Positions 6,095 through 16,338 are shown, counted from the stretch's first letter. The stretch: DNA of 64,000 bases from JBEBSD01 sp040394475 (GCA_040394475.1 JBEBSD010000030.1:1-64000); one strand, 5' to 3'. The notes: a model not told the origin generated them from the sequence alone. A program made the numbers and translations.

Positions 6095-8509
6095 TTAGCG
6101 CAGCGATACCAGCGTTACGCCTGCTCCGCCGCGATCGGGATGTTCGTCGGTCAGGCCGGTTACCTGTTTATAGGAGCGCAGATGGTTCCGCACCAGACTC
6201 CTTAAGATGCCGTCGCCTTTGCCATGTACTACCCGCAGCTCTTCGTAGCCCAGGATGAGTGCGTTGTTCAGGAACTGGTCCAGCGCTACCATGGCTTCTT
6301 CCCCGCGCTTGCCCCGGATGTCGAGGTTGAAGCTGAACTGCTGCATCTTCTCGTTCAGGTCGATGTTACTGCTGCCGGACAGCGAACGGGTCTTTTTGGT
6401 GGTGGTGGCGGTTTTGTAGATTTTTCCCGAAACCCTTTCCAGGCGGTTCAGTTTGATGAACGATTTTAACGCTCCCATCCGGATCTCGGCTTCTTTCTCT
6501 TTCAGTGAAATGACTTCCCCGACGGTTGTCTGCCCCTTGATCCGGACATAGCTGCCAACGGCGATAGCGCCTTCTTCGGGCTCAAAAATTTCATCCTGCT
6601 CCGGGAGCGTTTCGACTACCTCCGGAACGAGCTCTTTTTGAACGAACGTTTCGAGTTGTGTCCGGACGGTTTTGGTAGCCGTTTTTTCCGCCTTTTGCTC
6701 CTTTATCTCCCGGATCGTATTTTCTATCAGCTGGTTGGCAGTGGCGACCAGTTCCCGAGCCTGCTGTTTTGCCTGGTTGCGAAGCCGTTTTTCGTTGTTT
6801 TCCAGTGTTGTTTTCAAGGCGGTGAACTCGGCGAGCTGTTGTGCCAGCTTACGCTCCTTAATACCGATTTCCAGGTTTTTTTCGGCAAAGACCCTGCGTT
6901 CGATATCGAGTTCTTTCAGGAGCTTTTCAAAATTAACCTGTTGTACGCCCAGTTTTTGCTGCGCCCGCCCGATAACGCCTTTTGGCAAGCCTATTTTAGA
7001 CGCAATTTCAAAGGCAAATGAGCTGCCGGGTTTACCGGTTTCGAGCGTATACAGGGGCTCCAGGTGCTCGCCGTCGAAACGCATGGCGCCGTTGACCAGC
7101 CCTTCTGTTTTATCGGCAAACAGCTTCAGGTTGGTGTAGTGGGTGTTGATGACCCCGAAGGCTCCGGAAGTTGCAAGGTCTTCCAGGATGGCTTCCGCAA
7201 TAGCGCCGCCCAGGGCCGGTTCTGTGCCGGTACCGAATTCATCAATTAAAAAGAGCGTCTGTTTGTCGGAATGCGCCAGCAGCTGCCGCATGTTGGTCAG
7301 ATGGGAGCTATAGGTGCTCAGATCGTTTTCCAGCGATTGCTCGTCCCCGATATCGATAAAAATATGACGGAAGAGCCCGATCGTTGACCCCTCTTCCAGC
7401 GGGACCAGCAAACCGCACTGGTACATAAACTGAATGAGGCCCACTGTTTTGAGGGCCACGGACTTTCCGCCGGCGTTGGGTCCGGAGATAAGCAGGATCC
7501 GCTGCCGGGAGTTCAGCGCGATCTCCAACGGCACGACCTGCTTCCCCAGTTTTTGAAAAGCAAGCAAGAGGATCGGGTGCCGGGCGTTTCGCCAGTCGAG
7601 GAGCGGGCGGTTTTCAAAATGAGGGTTGACCGCATTCATTTGCATGGCGAGCCGCGCTTTGGCCCGGAGGAAGTCCATCAGGCCCAGGTACTGACAGGCT
7701 TTGTGCAGTTCCGGCAAGTGCGGGCGAAGGGTGTCGGTCAGGGCGATGAGAATGCGGTTAATCTCCCGGCGCTCTTCGTATTCCAGTTCCCTGATGGCAT
7801 TATTGGCCTCAAACACTTCTGTAGGTTCGATGAAAACCGTTTGTCCGGTAGCAGACTCGTCGTGTATAAAGCCCTTCAGCCGGCGTTTGTATTCTGCGGC
7901 TACCGGGATGACCATGCGTCCGTTCCGTACGGTCAGCGAGACGTCGTCGCCTACCCAGCCGCTGGATTTGGCGGTACGAAGCATGGTGTCCAGTTTTTTA
8001 CGGACATTCGACTGTTCGGCGATAAGCTTTCTCCGGATCGTGACCAGCTCCGGAGAGGCATTGTCGCGTACCTTTCCCCGGTCGTCGATCACCCGTTCAA
8101 TGGCATCGGTTACAGAGCGGTCCACTACGATCAGCGCCGCATATTCCTGCAAAAGGGGAAAGGCCTCCGGTTCCTGCGCGCTGAAAAAACGGAGGCATAG
8201 CCGTACCGTATTCAGGGAAGCTTTGATGTCGAAAAAGGCTTCTTCTGTCAACAGTATCCCCTCGATCCTTGCGCTTTCAAGAGACGTGGTAATATCAATA
8301 TAATTCTGGGAGGGAAAATCGGCTGACTGTTCCAGGATACGCTTCATTTCGGCGGTTTGCCTGACCAGTTTATCGACCAGTACATACCGGTCGGAGAAGC
8401 GTATTTTTTCCACAAACGCACGGCCCATCGGACTGATACAGGCTTCTTTCAGCAATTCACGTATCCGGTCGAAACCTAATTTCTGTTCTAGATTCTGGGG
8501 GTAGAGCAT
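6095..8509 (-). CDS. mutS2: Endonuclease MutS2
   Basis: This is an 804-residue MutS2 of typical length. The MutS-like core and coiled arms precede the ATPase with Walker A GPNAGGKS near residue 342, and the Walker B/signature region LFLIDEFGTGTEP. A long Lys/Glu-rich coiled coil follows (about 510-610). The C-terminal Smr domain ends with LRVVHGKGDG near residue 765. MutS2 proteins bind branched DNA or stalled ribosomes and limit recombination, with the Smr domain acting as nuclease. It is a single gene with no operon partner. Confidence 0.95.
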   Translation of the reverse strand: MLYPQNLEQKLGFDRIRELLKEACISPMGRAFVEKIRFSDRYVLVDKLVRQTAEMKRILEQSADFPSQNYIDITTSLESARIEGILLTEEAFFDIKASLNTVRLCLRFFSAQEPEAFPLLQEYAALIVVDRSVTDAIERVIDDRGKVRDNASPELVTIRRKLIAEQSNVRKKLDTMLRTAKSSGWVGDDVSLTVRNGRMVIPVAAEYKRRLKGFIHDESATGQTVFIEPTEVFEANNAIRELEYEERREINRILIALTDTLRPHLPELHKACQYLGLMDFLRAKARLAMQMNAVNPHFENRPLLDWRNARHPILLLAFQKLGKQVVPLEIALNSRQRILLISGPNAGGKSVALKTVGLIQFMYQCGLLVPLEEGSTIGLFRHIFIDIGDEQSLENDLSTYSSHLTNMRQLLAHSDKQTLFLIDEFGTGTEPALGGAIAEAILEDLATSGAFGVINTHYTNLKLFADKTEGLVNGAMRFDGEHLEPLYTLETGKPGSSFAFEIASKIGLPKGVIGRAQQKLGVQQVNFEKLLKELDIERRVFAEKNLEIGIKERKLAQQLAEFTALKTTLENNEKRLRNQAKQQARELVATANQLIENTIREIKEQKAEKTATKTVRTQLETFVQKELVPEVVETLPEQDEIFEPEEGAIAVGSYVRIKGQTTVGEVISLKEKEAEIRMGALKSFIKLNRLERVSGKIYKTATTTKKTRSLSGSSNIDLNEKMQQFSFNLDIRGKRGEEAMVALDQFLNNALILGYEELRVVHGKGDGILRSLVRNHLRSYKQVTGLTDEHPDRGGAGVTLVSLR

Positions 8510-8650
8510 TCCTGCGGACTAAAATGGATAATTGACGATAACACCGGACCGGTACCGGGGTGCGTGTTATGCGTTGGTTGTACTAAAAAGCGGCTGCTCT
8601 CCGGTCGGGAAACATAACCGGGGACAAATTTACGGAATAAGCGGCTCGGT

Positions 8651-9169
8651 TCAGAAAATTGTTTGAATTTCTGTTTTCAGCGTTTTCAGCGCGTGGGCGG
8701 TGGATTGCCGGTCCTGAGCCAGCACTTGCTGGAATATCTGGCGGGAAAGTTCGGTTGCAGTAGCTTCCCGGCCCACCTTTTCTGCCGATTGGTTGATGAG
8801 CGATACCACTTCCTGCATGGCATTGTTAACCGTTTCCCAGGCATCATGGCTGATGTAAAGCTGTTGCGCCAGGTTGTGGTTGTATTCGCTGCGGATTTCA
8901 TGGAGCAGGAGCTGCTGGAATTCGGAAGCACCTTCTGCACTGCCGGAAAGCCTGATAATCAGGTTGTTGGGGGTGATGCGTTCCAGGAACAGGCACATCC
9001 GTTCATAGGCCTGCAGTCGTAAAGGGGTAATCAGTTCGGTGTTTTTTATCCGGATATCCCATTGTTGCTTTTCGAAATAACTCCGGGCAATTACCGTGAT
9101 GGTGAGGTACATCCCGAAAGTTAAAACAGCGACGGTAATTAGTACCGTCAGGAGTGAATTTAATTCCAT
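8651..9169 (-). CDS. Membrane-anchored protein of unknown function, Bacteroidota-type
   Basis: The 172-residue protein has one N-terminal transmembrane helix (residues about 7-27) followed by a long helical cytoplasmic part (ITPLRLQAYERMCLFLERI, EIRSEYNHNLAQQLYISHDAWETV, VVSLINQSAEKV). The order resembles the conserved Bacteroidota family known as DUF7935. No catalytic motif is visible. It lies between mutS2 and a divergently oriented IscA-like gene, 49 bases away start to start. Confidence 0.7.
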   Translation of the reverse strand: MELNSLLTVLITVAVLTFGMYLTITVIARSYFEKQQWDIRIKNTELITPLRLQAYERMCLFLERITPNNLIIRLSGSAEGASEFQQLLLHEIRSEYNHNLAQQLYISHDAWETVNNAMQEVVSLINQSAEKVGREATATELSRQIFQQVLAQDRQSTAHALKTLKTEIQTIF

Positions 9170-9218
9170 TGTACGATGTTATACGCTACGAATATGCCTG
9201 TCTAAATAACCAATCGAT

Positions 9219-9515
9219 ATGCTGGAGGACCCGGTCACCATCACTCCCAGGGCACAACAGGAAATAACCGAAACCCTGTCTGCCAATAAAATACCCGATA
9301 CCTATGGACTCCGTGTAGGGATAAAAGGCGGGGGATGCAGCGGAAGCTTCGTGCTGGGCTTTGATACGATCCAGGAACATGATAAAGTTTACCACATCGA
9401 TAACATCAAAGTCGTTATCGACCAACGCCATTTCATGTACGTACTAGGTGTAGAAGTAGATTATTCCGAAGATGCGGGCGGGTACACGCTTCGTTCCGCT
9501 AGTCATCAATCGTAA
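9219..9515 (+). CDS. HesB/IscA-like iron-sulfur protein lacking the C-terminal Cys pair
   Basis: The 98-residue protein has the HesB/IscA fold pattern: ITPRAQQEITETL, LRVGIKGGGCSGSFVLGF, and a VVIDQRHFMYVLGVEVDY end. A-type carriers normally bind the cluster with three cysteines, one in GGGC and two in a C-terminal CGCG. Only the first is present here, and the protein ends GYTLRSASHQS. Similar shortened forms occur in Bacteroidota, so this may be a real subfamily, but cluster binding cannot be assumed. The last 17 bases overlap the convergent HNH gene. Confidence 0.8.
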   Translation: MLEDPVTITPRAQQEITETLSANKIPDTYGLRVGIKGGGCSGSFVLGFDTIQEHDKVYHIDNIKVVIDQRHFMYVLGVEVDYSEDAGGYTLRSASHQS

Positions 9516-10068
9516 CATGCTTCCAGTTTTCCCCTGACCGGATCCGGTTAAGCTGCGTATGGGTGATCCCGAATTGCTTGGCAATCATCCGTAGCCTGTT
9601 CTTGTCATTTTTAAGGAGCTTCTTGATCATCCGCACCTTCGATTCCGTCAGCTTGTAATTACTGGTACGTTTCGGAGTTGCCCGGTTGAGCACAGCCGGG
9701 TTGGTACGGTTATGGGCAGTCATTTCTTCCTTCGTCACCCACTTGAGGTTTTCGAAATGATTGTTTTGTTTTTCGTAATCCAGGTGGATGACAAACTTGT
9801 GGTCCAGGCTTTTACGGGGCACAAAGTTGTCGGCAACCAGCTTGTGAATGTAGTGGTTGATGGTTTTACCACCTCCGGCACGGATGTTCAGGGAACGATA
9901 GCCCTGTATGACCGAACCTTTGATGAGCGCTCCGTTTTTGGGATCATTCTGAAAACTTTTCAGTCTCCCAAAATTGGATACCTCGTAATGCGGGGGATTT
10001 TCTACATTGTCAAAATGTATTTTTACCCACTCTTCGTTCCAGTAATTTTTGTTTTTCGGGTCATTCAT
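9499..10068 (-). CDS. NUMOD4/HNH endonuclease-like protein
   Basis: The 189-residue protein begins with a NUMOD4-type segment (WVKIHFDNVENPPHYEVSNFGRLKSF). An HNH-like core follows (HKLVADNFVPRKSLDHKFVIHLDYEKQNNHFENLKWVTKEE), then a helix-turn-helix (RMIAKQFGITHTQLNRIRSGENW). This layout is that of phage and homing-type nucleases. Its 3' end overlaps the IscA-like gene by 17 bases in convergent orientation. It may be a domesticated or selfish endonuclease; no intron or intein is visible nearby. Confidence 0.8.
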   Translation of the reverse strand: MNDPKNKNYWNEEWVKIHFDNVENPPHYEVSNFGRLKSFQNDPKNGALIKGSVIQGYRSLNIRAGGGKTINHYIHKLVADNFVPRKSLDHKFVIHLDYEKQNNHFENLKWVTKEEMTAHNRTNPAVLNRATPKRTSNYKLTESKVRMIKKLLKNDKNRLRMIAKQFGITHTQLNRIRSGENWKHVTIDD

Positions 10069-10181
10069 AGCTATTTACCTCTGAGTGTGATTCAATGTTT
10101 ACACTTTAACTAATTAGCCAAGTCAACTAAATGATACAGTAAAGACAATGTTATTTTGGATAATTCAATACTAATACGTTT

Positions 10182-11006
10182 TTACACCGGTTTTTGTTGT
10201 TGCCGGGATCGCCAAATAAACCAGATTCCCAGAAGTATCGCCGGTATACTCAGTGTCTGACCCATATTTAATGCCAGACCTTCTTCGAAATCCACTTGAT
10301 TTTCTTTGAAAAATTCAATTATAAACCGGAAAGTAAATACCCATATCATGAAAATTCCTACCAACATTCCGGATGGGGTCTGTGCTTTGTACTTGTTCCA
10401 CAGCCAAACCAGCAGGAAAAACAACACCAGGTAGGCAGCTGCTTCGTACAACTGCGTCGGATGCCGCGGATATTTCGAAAATTCATGATTTTGCATAAAG
10501 ATAAATCCCCAGGGCTTTTCAGTGATTTTCCCGAAGATTTCCGAGTTCATCAGGTTTCCCAAACGTATAAATACTCCAGCCAACGCAACCGTTATGGCTA
10601 TACGGTCAGCAACCCATAAAAAGGTTTGTCCTGTTTTGCTGCGGGTACGGGAATACAGCCATAACCCCGTCAGAATGCCAATTATTGCTCCGTGACTGGC
10701 CAACCCGGCATAAGGCGGCAGAATGACCTCCAACGGATTTTTAATCAGTACTTCGGGTTCGTAAAACAGAAAATGCCCGAACCTTGCACCCAGTACCGTC
10801 GCAAACACCATGTACAGGGTAAGGCTGTCGATGTCGGCCAGCGGTTTGTGCTCCTTTTTGAAAATATGGATCATGAGCTGCTGGCCGATGACAAATGCCA
10901 ACGCAAATAACAGCCCGTACCAACGGATCGGAAACGGTCCGAGACCCGCAAATTCCGGGATCGTAAAAATCTCCTTTGAGACATTCCAGGTAATAAATGA
11001 AAGCAT
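10182..11006 (-). CDS. lgt: Prolipoprotein diacylglyceryl transferase
   Basis: The 274-residue inner-membrane protein has about seven hydrophobic segments. It transfers diacylglycerol from phosphatidylglycerol to the lipobox cysteine of prolipoproteins, the first step of lipoprotein maturation. Diagnostic segments are FPIRWYGLLFALAF near the start, RLGNLMNSEIFG in the middle (the Lgt signature) and HPTQLYEA. It matures the many lipoproteins encoded in this window (SusD proteins, immunity lipoproteins). ATG is taken as start, and the length is normal. Confidence 0.95.
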   Translation of the reverse strand: MLSFITWNVSKEIFTIPEFAGLGPFPIRWYGLLFALAFVIGQQLMIHIFKKEHKPLADIDSLTLYMVFATVLGARFGHFLFYEPEVLIKNPLEVILPPYAGLASHGAIIGILTGLWLYSRTRSKTGQTFLWVADRIAITVALAGVFIRLGNLMNSEIFGKITEKPWGFIFMQNHEFSKYPRHPTQLYEAAAYLVLFFLLVWLWNKYKAQTPSGMLVGIFMIWVFTFRFIIEFFKENQVDFEEGLALNMGQTLSIPAILLGIWFIWRSRQQQKPV

Positions 11007-11361
11007 AAGCAGTGGTACAATAATTAGAGAGTGATATCAACACCTGGCATCACCCGCACTTCTGAGTAAAGACGCGATAAATGTACAAAAAAAAACAGGG
11101 AATACAACGGCTGCATTAACCGATGCAGGGAATTCGCGGGAAGAAGGATATTTTCATAGGAAGATTCCCTATGGTGAGGGGACTTTGAAAAGAAAGGGAT
11201 CGAAAATCAGCGTCCGGGCCGCCGACAGGACTGTTTGCCGGGAAACAGCAGCTTGCGTCCGTATGGCTGGCGGGACTATCGATAATCCCGCATGGAAGTG
11301 GTCAGCCGGCTCTTCTGAAAACAAGGGATATCCCCTGAAAACAGAGGATATCCCTAAAAGC
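11007..11361. other. Intergenic stretch, no gene seen
   Basis: No credible coding frame or RNA was found between the start of lgt and the stop of susD. The only structure noticed is a short direct repeat, GGATATCCCCTGAAAACA then GGATATCCCT, at 11327-11358 close to the susD stop. Confidence 0.6.
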
Positions 11362-12975
11362 TCACCAACCGGTGTTCTGCGTTAATTTATCATTTTGATC
11401 GATGGCAGCCTGGGGTATCGGGAACAGGTACATTTTAGGCTGCCAAAAACGTTCTTCTATAAATACATTGCTTCCATCCGGATTTATTGTACGAAGAGGG
11501 GCCCCATATACTTTGCTGTTTTTTACCTTATCAGCGATTTCCCAGCGGATAATATCATAATACCGGAGCCCTTCGAAGGCGGTCTCGATCCGGCGTTCGT
11601 GTCGAAGTTTCTCCCGTAAAACGCCTTGACCTGCCGCATCGATTGCGGGCATCTGCACGCGGCCTCTAACCTGATTGATCAGAAAAACCGCCTGATCCAG
11701 ATCCTTGTTTTGCTCTATTAACGCCTCTGCCTTCATTAACAGGATATCTGCCAGCCGAAATAGCGTCAAGCTTTTGTTGCCTTTTGTTCTTTCCGCATTG
11801 GTACCTTCCATATCTAACCATTTTGCGCACAGGTAACCGGTTACATAACTGTTGTTGACCACAAAATCGGTACTGGAAGGATCGTCAACACCGTATAAGG
11901 AATGAAGTTTTCCTCCTTGCATCCATTTCCAGTTCGGATAGACGATTGATGCCTTGAGACGCGGATCACGGTATTTATATTCTCCCCACTCCCGTTTGGG
12001 ATCCGTTACGTCTTTTTCAGCACGTAACAGCGGATATTCACAATGCAGCGCTTCACAATCGTTGATAGAATGCCCATTTATACATTCGTATTCATCGACC
12101 AGTTCCTGCAATGCGATTACATGTTTCCAGCCCCCGTAGGGCGATGAATTGGATCCTAAATTGCGATTGATTTCATTGACAAGCAAAGGGAAATCATACT
12201 GTCTTTCAAAAATGATTTCCGGATTTTTCCCATCCGATTGCGGGCGGAACATCATTTCATAATCAGGATACAGCGTGTATTTTCCCGAATTGATAATCGC
12301 ATCTGCATACTGGACAGCTTTTTCATAGTGCTTTTCAAACAGATAAATCCGGGTCAACAGTGCTTCCGCAGCATGTTTATTGATATAGCCTGAAGCAATT
12401 TTGGCATTCTGAAGTCCCGGAAGAATCTCTTGTTCCAATTCATTTAAAACAAATGACACTACCTCGGCCCGGGGAGTACGGGTCAGCTGCCGGGATTCTT
12501 CAACAGTGAGGATATCGGTGACCAGGGGGACATCTCCAAAATAGAAAGCCATATCATAATACAGCAGGGCCCGGATAAAGCGTACCTGGGCTCCGTACAG
12601 GTTATATTCTTCGTCTGTCAGGTGTTCTTTTGCTTTCCCGATTCCCCTCAGCACATAGTTTAACTGGGCGATCTTATCATATTTCCAGAAACGTCTCACA
12701 TGCCCGTTCTGAGAATCATGCGTACCGTTGGCAACAAGCCGGATATCACCTTCCCGATGTTTGGCATTGTCAGAAGCACAATCCGAATAGACAATTTCGT
12801 TGTCGTCAAACAGATACGTATACATGTTATTGACCATCATACTGACTTGCGTTCTGTCTTTCCACCATTGATCTTCTGATATCATATCCAAAGGAGGGGT
12901 TGTCAGGAAACTATCGCAAGAGGCAAATAGCATGGTAAGGACGATAAATGCCTTGTGAAATATAGAATGTTTCAT
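11362..12975 (-). CDS. SusD/RagB-family nutrient-binding lipoprotein
   Basis: The 537-residue protein has a lipoprotein signal (LTMLFASC, Cys19) followed by the SusD opening SFLTTPPLDMISEDQWW. TPR-like helices follow (AQVRFIRALLYYDMAFYFGDVPLVTD), and the C-terminal RagB region carries RLADILLMKAEALIEQNK and LRHERRIETAFEGLRYYDIIRW. SusD caps the SusC channel on the outer surface and captures the ligand. It lies 12 bases downstream of its susC partner. No glycoside hydrolase or other enzyme accompanies the pair, so the substrate is unknown. Confidence 0.95.
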   Translation of the reverse strand: MKHSIFHKAFIVLTMLFASCDSFLTTPPLDMISEDQWWKDRTQVSMMVNNMYTYLFDDNEIVYSDCASDNAKHREGDIRLVANGTHDSQNGHVRRFWKYDKIAQLNYVLRGIGKAKEHLTDEEYNLYGAQVRFIRALLYYDMAFYFGDVPLVTDILTVEESRQLTRTPRAEVVSFVLNELEQEILPGLQNAKIASGYINKHAAEALLTRIYLFEKHYEKAVQYADAIINSGKYTLYPDYEMMFRPQSDGKNPEIIFERQYDFPLLVNEINRNLGSNSSPYGGWKHVIALQELVDEYECINGHSINDCEALHCEYPLLRAEKDVTDPKREWGEYKYRDPRLKASIVYPNWKWMQGGKLHSLYGVDDPSSTDFVVNNSYVTGYLCAKWLDMEGTNAERTKGNKSLTLFRLADILLMKAEALIEQNKDLDQAVFLINQVRGRVQMPAIDAAGQGVLREKLRHERRIETAFEGLRYYDIIRWEIADKVKNSKVYGAPLRTINPDGSNVFIEERFWQPKMYLFPIPQAAIDQNDKLTQNTGW

Positions 12976-12987
12976 CGTATAATCATT

Positions 12988-15900
12988 TTAAAATTGTATA
13001 TTCAGTCCGATGGCATAGGTCTTGGCCAAAGGATAACTAAATGCTGCAGAAATCTCCGGATCATATCCCGGCACATAATTCGACAATGTAAACAGATTGT
13101 TAGCGGTCGCATATACCCTGAGCTGGGACAGTCCTGCTGAAGAAATCAACGATTTAGGGAACGAATACCCAACCTGAATATTCTTACAGCGGAAGTACCC
13201 GCCATTGATTTTCCAGAAATCCGACACGGAGTAATTGTGGGCAGCGCTGAGGAGCAGACGCGGGTATTTTGCATCTGTATTTTCGGGCGTCCAATAGTCC
13301 AGTTGGTGTTTGGATATCGGAGAATCGGAGAATGGGCGTACTACCTGATCGGTAATAATTACATTTTTCTTTCCGATGCCCTGGAAGAACACGCGAAAGT
13401 CGAATCCGTTGTATTTAGCAGTTAAATTTAATCCAAACAGATGATGCGCATAGCTGTCGCCCAGCACCACACGGTCGTTGGCATCAATTTTATGATCACC
13501 TGCATCCGGTATCCCGTCGCCATCTGTATCAACCGTCAGTTGGTCTTTATAGCGGATATCTCCCGCACGCGTTAAGGAAGTTTGAAAAGGGGCGCTGTCC
13601 ACTTCATTGGCACTTTGAAACAATCCCAGCGATTCGTAGCCATAATAGGACATAAATGGCAAGCCCTCGTCTGTATACCCGTCCTTCCATGGTCCTGTTC
13701 CAGCCAGGTCCAGTACTTTATTCTTATTATCCGAAAACGTTCCGGTAATACTGTAATGAACATTCCCGATTGCGTCATTCCAGTTAAGCAACAACTCCCA
13801 GCCCCGGTTTCGCATCTTTCCAACGTTCATATTGGGCTTTCCAAACCCATACTCCAGCGGTACCGGCAGGCCAATCAGAATGTCCTTGGTATCTTTAATA
13901 TAATAGTCGGCTGTTATTCCCAACCTGTTATCAAGCAACGTGACATCCAAGCCAACATCCACCATTTCCGTGCGTTCCCATCTCAGGTCGGCATTCCCTA
14001 TGGTTCTCAATGCTGCTGTCTGCATCCATGTATAATCTACTACGGCCTGACTCATCTGGATCGTTGTATAACTCGGATACAGGCCAACGCCTGTAGAGGA
14101 GCCGTTCTGGCCCCAGGACGCGCGGATCTTCATATCATCCAGCCAACTTTGTGTATTTTCCATAAATTGTTCCGAAGACAGCCGCCATGCCGCAGCCAGC
14201 GAAGGGAAGGTACTCCACCGGTTTTCCTTCGCAAAGCGGGAGGAGGCATCGGAGCGGAAACTGAGTGTAAGCATGTATTTTTTTTCAAAATCATAGTTGA
14301 CGCGCCCTAAAAAAGAGGCTAGCGCCCACTGCTCTGCATTTCCCCCGTTCTGCCATCTTTCTTTTGGACCTGCATCCAATACCCAAAGAATATCGGTAGG
14401 ATAACCGGCGCGGCTGGCCGAAATCCATCCCGACTTCTGATTTTCCTGCTGGTAGCCAAACAGCGCATCGATACTATGCTTTTCAAAGGTATTTTGATAG
14501 GTTAGCAGGGCTTGTAAGTTATAATATGACTTGGATTGCCTGTTTTCCGATAAACTGTTTTCTCCGGATTCGAAATAGCCGTCTTGAAATAAGTGCTTAT
14601 ACCGCCTGATCGGGTTATGATTATGCGCCTCGGTCATGGTATAATTCACATTGGATAACCCTGTAAATTTCAATCCGTTTATAATCTCGTAGTCAAATTT
14701 GAAGATTCCGGACAAATCATGCATATCACTGTATTCCTTGGTTCCTTCATGGATCCGAACCAAAGGATTAATGTGGAAAACAGGATTATACGCATATTCT
14801 CCGTTTTGTGCATACGCCACACTCGTGGGATGTGAACCGTAAACCGATTTGTAGACATCGAAAACATCCGCCAATTGGTCCAGTTTTCTCAGCTGATAAC
14901 GCATGTCAAAGGAAAAATTAAACTTCCTGGAAACGGCTATATCGGTACTGGAACGCGCATTAAAAACGTTTTGAGTATTTTCAGGGATGATTCCCGTCTG
15001 CTTGTTAAAGCCTCCGCTTACCAAATATTTTACGGTTTCGGTGCCACCGGAAACCTCGATTGCGTGTCGGGTGATTCTTGTATTTTCAAGCGCAAGGTCA
15101 AACCAGTTCGTATTCGGATAATGATAAGGATCGGAGCCATTTTCGAACAACGCAATCATTTCGTCCGTGTAGATGGGAGCTGCTCCTTCATTTATCTGGG
15201 CGATATTGTAATGACGGGCAAAGTCTGCCGAACCCAGCGGTTCCGGTAACGCAGTAGGGGTATTTACTCCTGCAGAACCATTGTATCGGAACGTGGGTTT
15301 ACCCAGTTTCCCGCGTTTCGTTACCACTAAAATGATGCCATTGGCAGCGCGTGATCCATATATAGCAGCGGATGCAGCATCTTTCAGAATATTGATGGAC
15401 GCTATGTCTTCAGAGTTCAAATAATTAAAATCACCGGGTACCCCATCTATAAGGATCAAAGGTGATCCTGCACCATTCAAAGAGGTCGCACCGCGTAAAT
15501 TAATAGAAGGCGCCTGCCCTGGTTGTCCTTTAGACGTAACGGTTAATCCCGGCACCTGGCCTTGCAGCGCTTCACCTATAGAAGATACGGCACGATCCTG
15601 CAAGGCATCATTCTTTACGGTCGAAATTGAAGTAGCGATGTCCGCCCTGTACTGTGAACCATACCCTACTACGACTACCTCATCCAGGTCATTGAAAGCG
15701 GTCTGAAGCGAAATATCGATCACAGACCGGTTGCCAATTAGTGATTCTGCCGGTTTAAACCCCACAATCGTGTATACCAGCGTATTCCCGTCGCCTGAAA
15801 ACCGCATTTCGTAATAACCGCTGGCATTGGTTGTCGTGGCAGCGTCGCTTTCTTTCAGCCGTACCGTCACGCCCTGGAGTGGAATACTATTCTCGTCCGT

Positions 15901-16338
15901 AACGATCCCGGTCACCACCCGTTGCTGCGACGGGCTGGGTGGAATCTGTTGTTTGCCCACCGGCTTTACGGGCGCCATCTGGCGGATCGCGATGGTCTTT
16001 CCTTCTATATGATAGGTGAGCCGGTTGGGGGTAAGCAACTGGTCCAATACACGCTCGAAGGGCTGAACGGACACGTCGATTGACACCAGCATGGTTGGCT
16101 TGACGAAGCGGTCGTTGTACATGATCCGGTAGCCGGTTTGCTTTTTGACGCTTGCCAATACCTCGGTTAAGGGTTGTTTATCAACCTTTAAGGTAACGGT
16201 TTGTGAAATTGAAGCAGCACTCACATGCAGACAGGCCCACAGGAAAAGGAAAGACGTTATTTTCATAATACGCCATAATTGGTTGTGCTTTCCGGAGGGC
16301 GTCCTGACACCCCTTTCGGAAAATCCATAATTTATCAT
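12988..16338 (-). CDS. SusC/RagA TonB-dependent transporter with N-terminal STN domain
   Basis: The 1116-residue outer-membrane protein begins with an extension (MINYGFSERGVRTPSG...) and a signal peptide near residues 25-46. An STN signalling domain follows (VTLKVDKQPLTEVLASVKKQTGYRIMYND), then a carboxypeptidase-D-like domain (VTGIVTDENSIPLQGVTVRLK), the plug (DEVVVVGYG; IASINILKDAASAAIYGSRAANGIILVVTK) and the beta-barrel, ending in an aromatic residue. The STN domain signals to FecR, and both FecR and the ECF sigma are encoded just upstream. MKITSF at residue 26 is an alternative start. Confidence 0.95.
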   Translation of the reverse strand: MINYGFSERGVRTPSGKHNQLWRIMKITSFLFLWACLHVSAASISQTVTLKVDKQPLTEVLASVKKQTGYRIMYNDRFVKPTMLVSIDVSVQPFERVLDQLLTPNRLTYHIEGKTIAIRQMAPVKPVGKQQIPPSPSQQRVVTGIVTDENSIPLQGVTVRLKESDAATTTNASGYYEMRFSGDGNTLVYTIVGFKPAESLIGNRSVIDISLQTAFNDLDEVVVVGYGSQYRADIATSISTVKNDALQDRAVSSIGEALQGQVPGLTVTSKGQPGQAPSINLRGATSLNGAGSPLILIDGVPGDFNYLNSEDIASINILKDAASAAIYGSRAANGIILVVTKRGKLGKPTFRYNGSAGVNTPTALPEPLGSADFARHYNIAQINEGAAPIYTDEMIALFENGSDPYHYPNTNWFDLALENTRITRHAIEVSGGTETVKYLVSGGFNKQTGIIPENTQNVFNARSSTDIAVSRKFNFSFDMRYQLRKLDQLADVFDVYKSVYGSHPTSVAYAQNGEYAYNPVFHINPLVRIHEGTKEYSDMHDLSGIFKFDYEIINGLKFTGLSNVNYTMTEAHNHNPIRRYKHLFQDGYFESGENSLSENRQSKSYYNLQALLTYQNTFEKHSIDALFGYQQENQKSGWISASRAGYPTDILWVLDAGPKERWQNGGNAEQWALASFLGRVNYDFEKKYMLTLSFRSDASSRFAKENRWSTFPSLAAAWRLSSEQFMENTQSWLDDMKIRASWGQNGSSTGVGLYPSYTTIQMSQAVVDYTWMQTAALRTIGNADLRWERTEMVDVGLDVTLLDNRLGITADYYIKDTKDILIGLPVPLEYGFGKPNMNVGKMRNRGWELLLNWNDAIGNVHYSITGTFSDNKNKVLDLAGTGPWKDGYTDEGLPFMSYYGYESLGLFQSANEVDSAPFQTSLTRAGDIRYKDQLTVDTDGDGIPDAGDHKIDANDRVVLGDSYAHHLFGLNLTAKYNGFDFRVFFQGIGKKNVIITDQVVRPFSDSPISKHQLDYWTPENTDAKYPRLLLSAAHNYSVSDFWKINGGYFRCKNIQVGYSFPKSLISSAGLSQLRVYATANNLFTLSNYVPGYDPEISAAFSYPLAKTYAIGLNIQF

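Noticed and set aside
7553..8303. Long antisense frames inside mutS2
   Set aside because: Arise from codon bias of the GC-rich opposite strand; the mutS2 protein is intact and conserved.
11185..11385. 66-codon plus-strand frame upstream of the susD stop
   Set aside because: It runs over the susD 3' end with no ribosome site or similarity.
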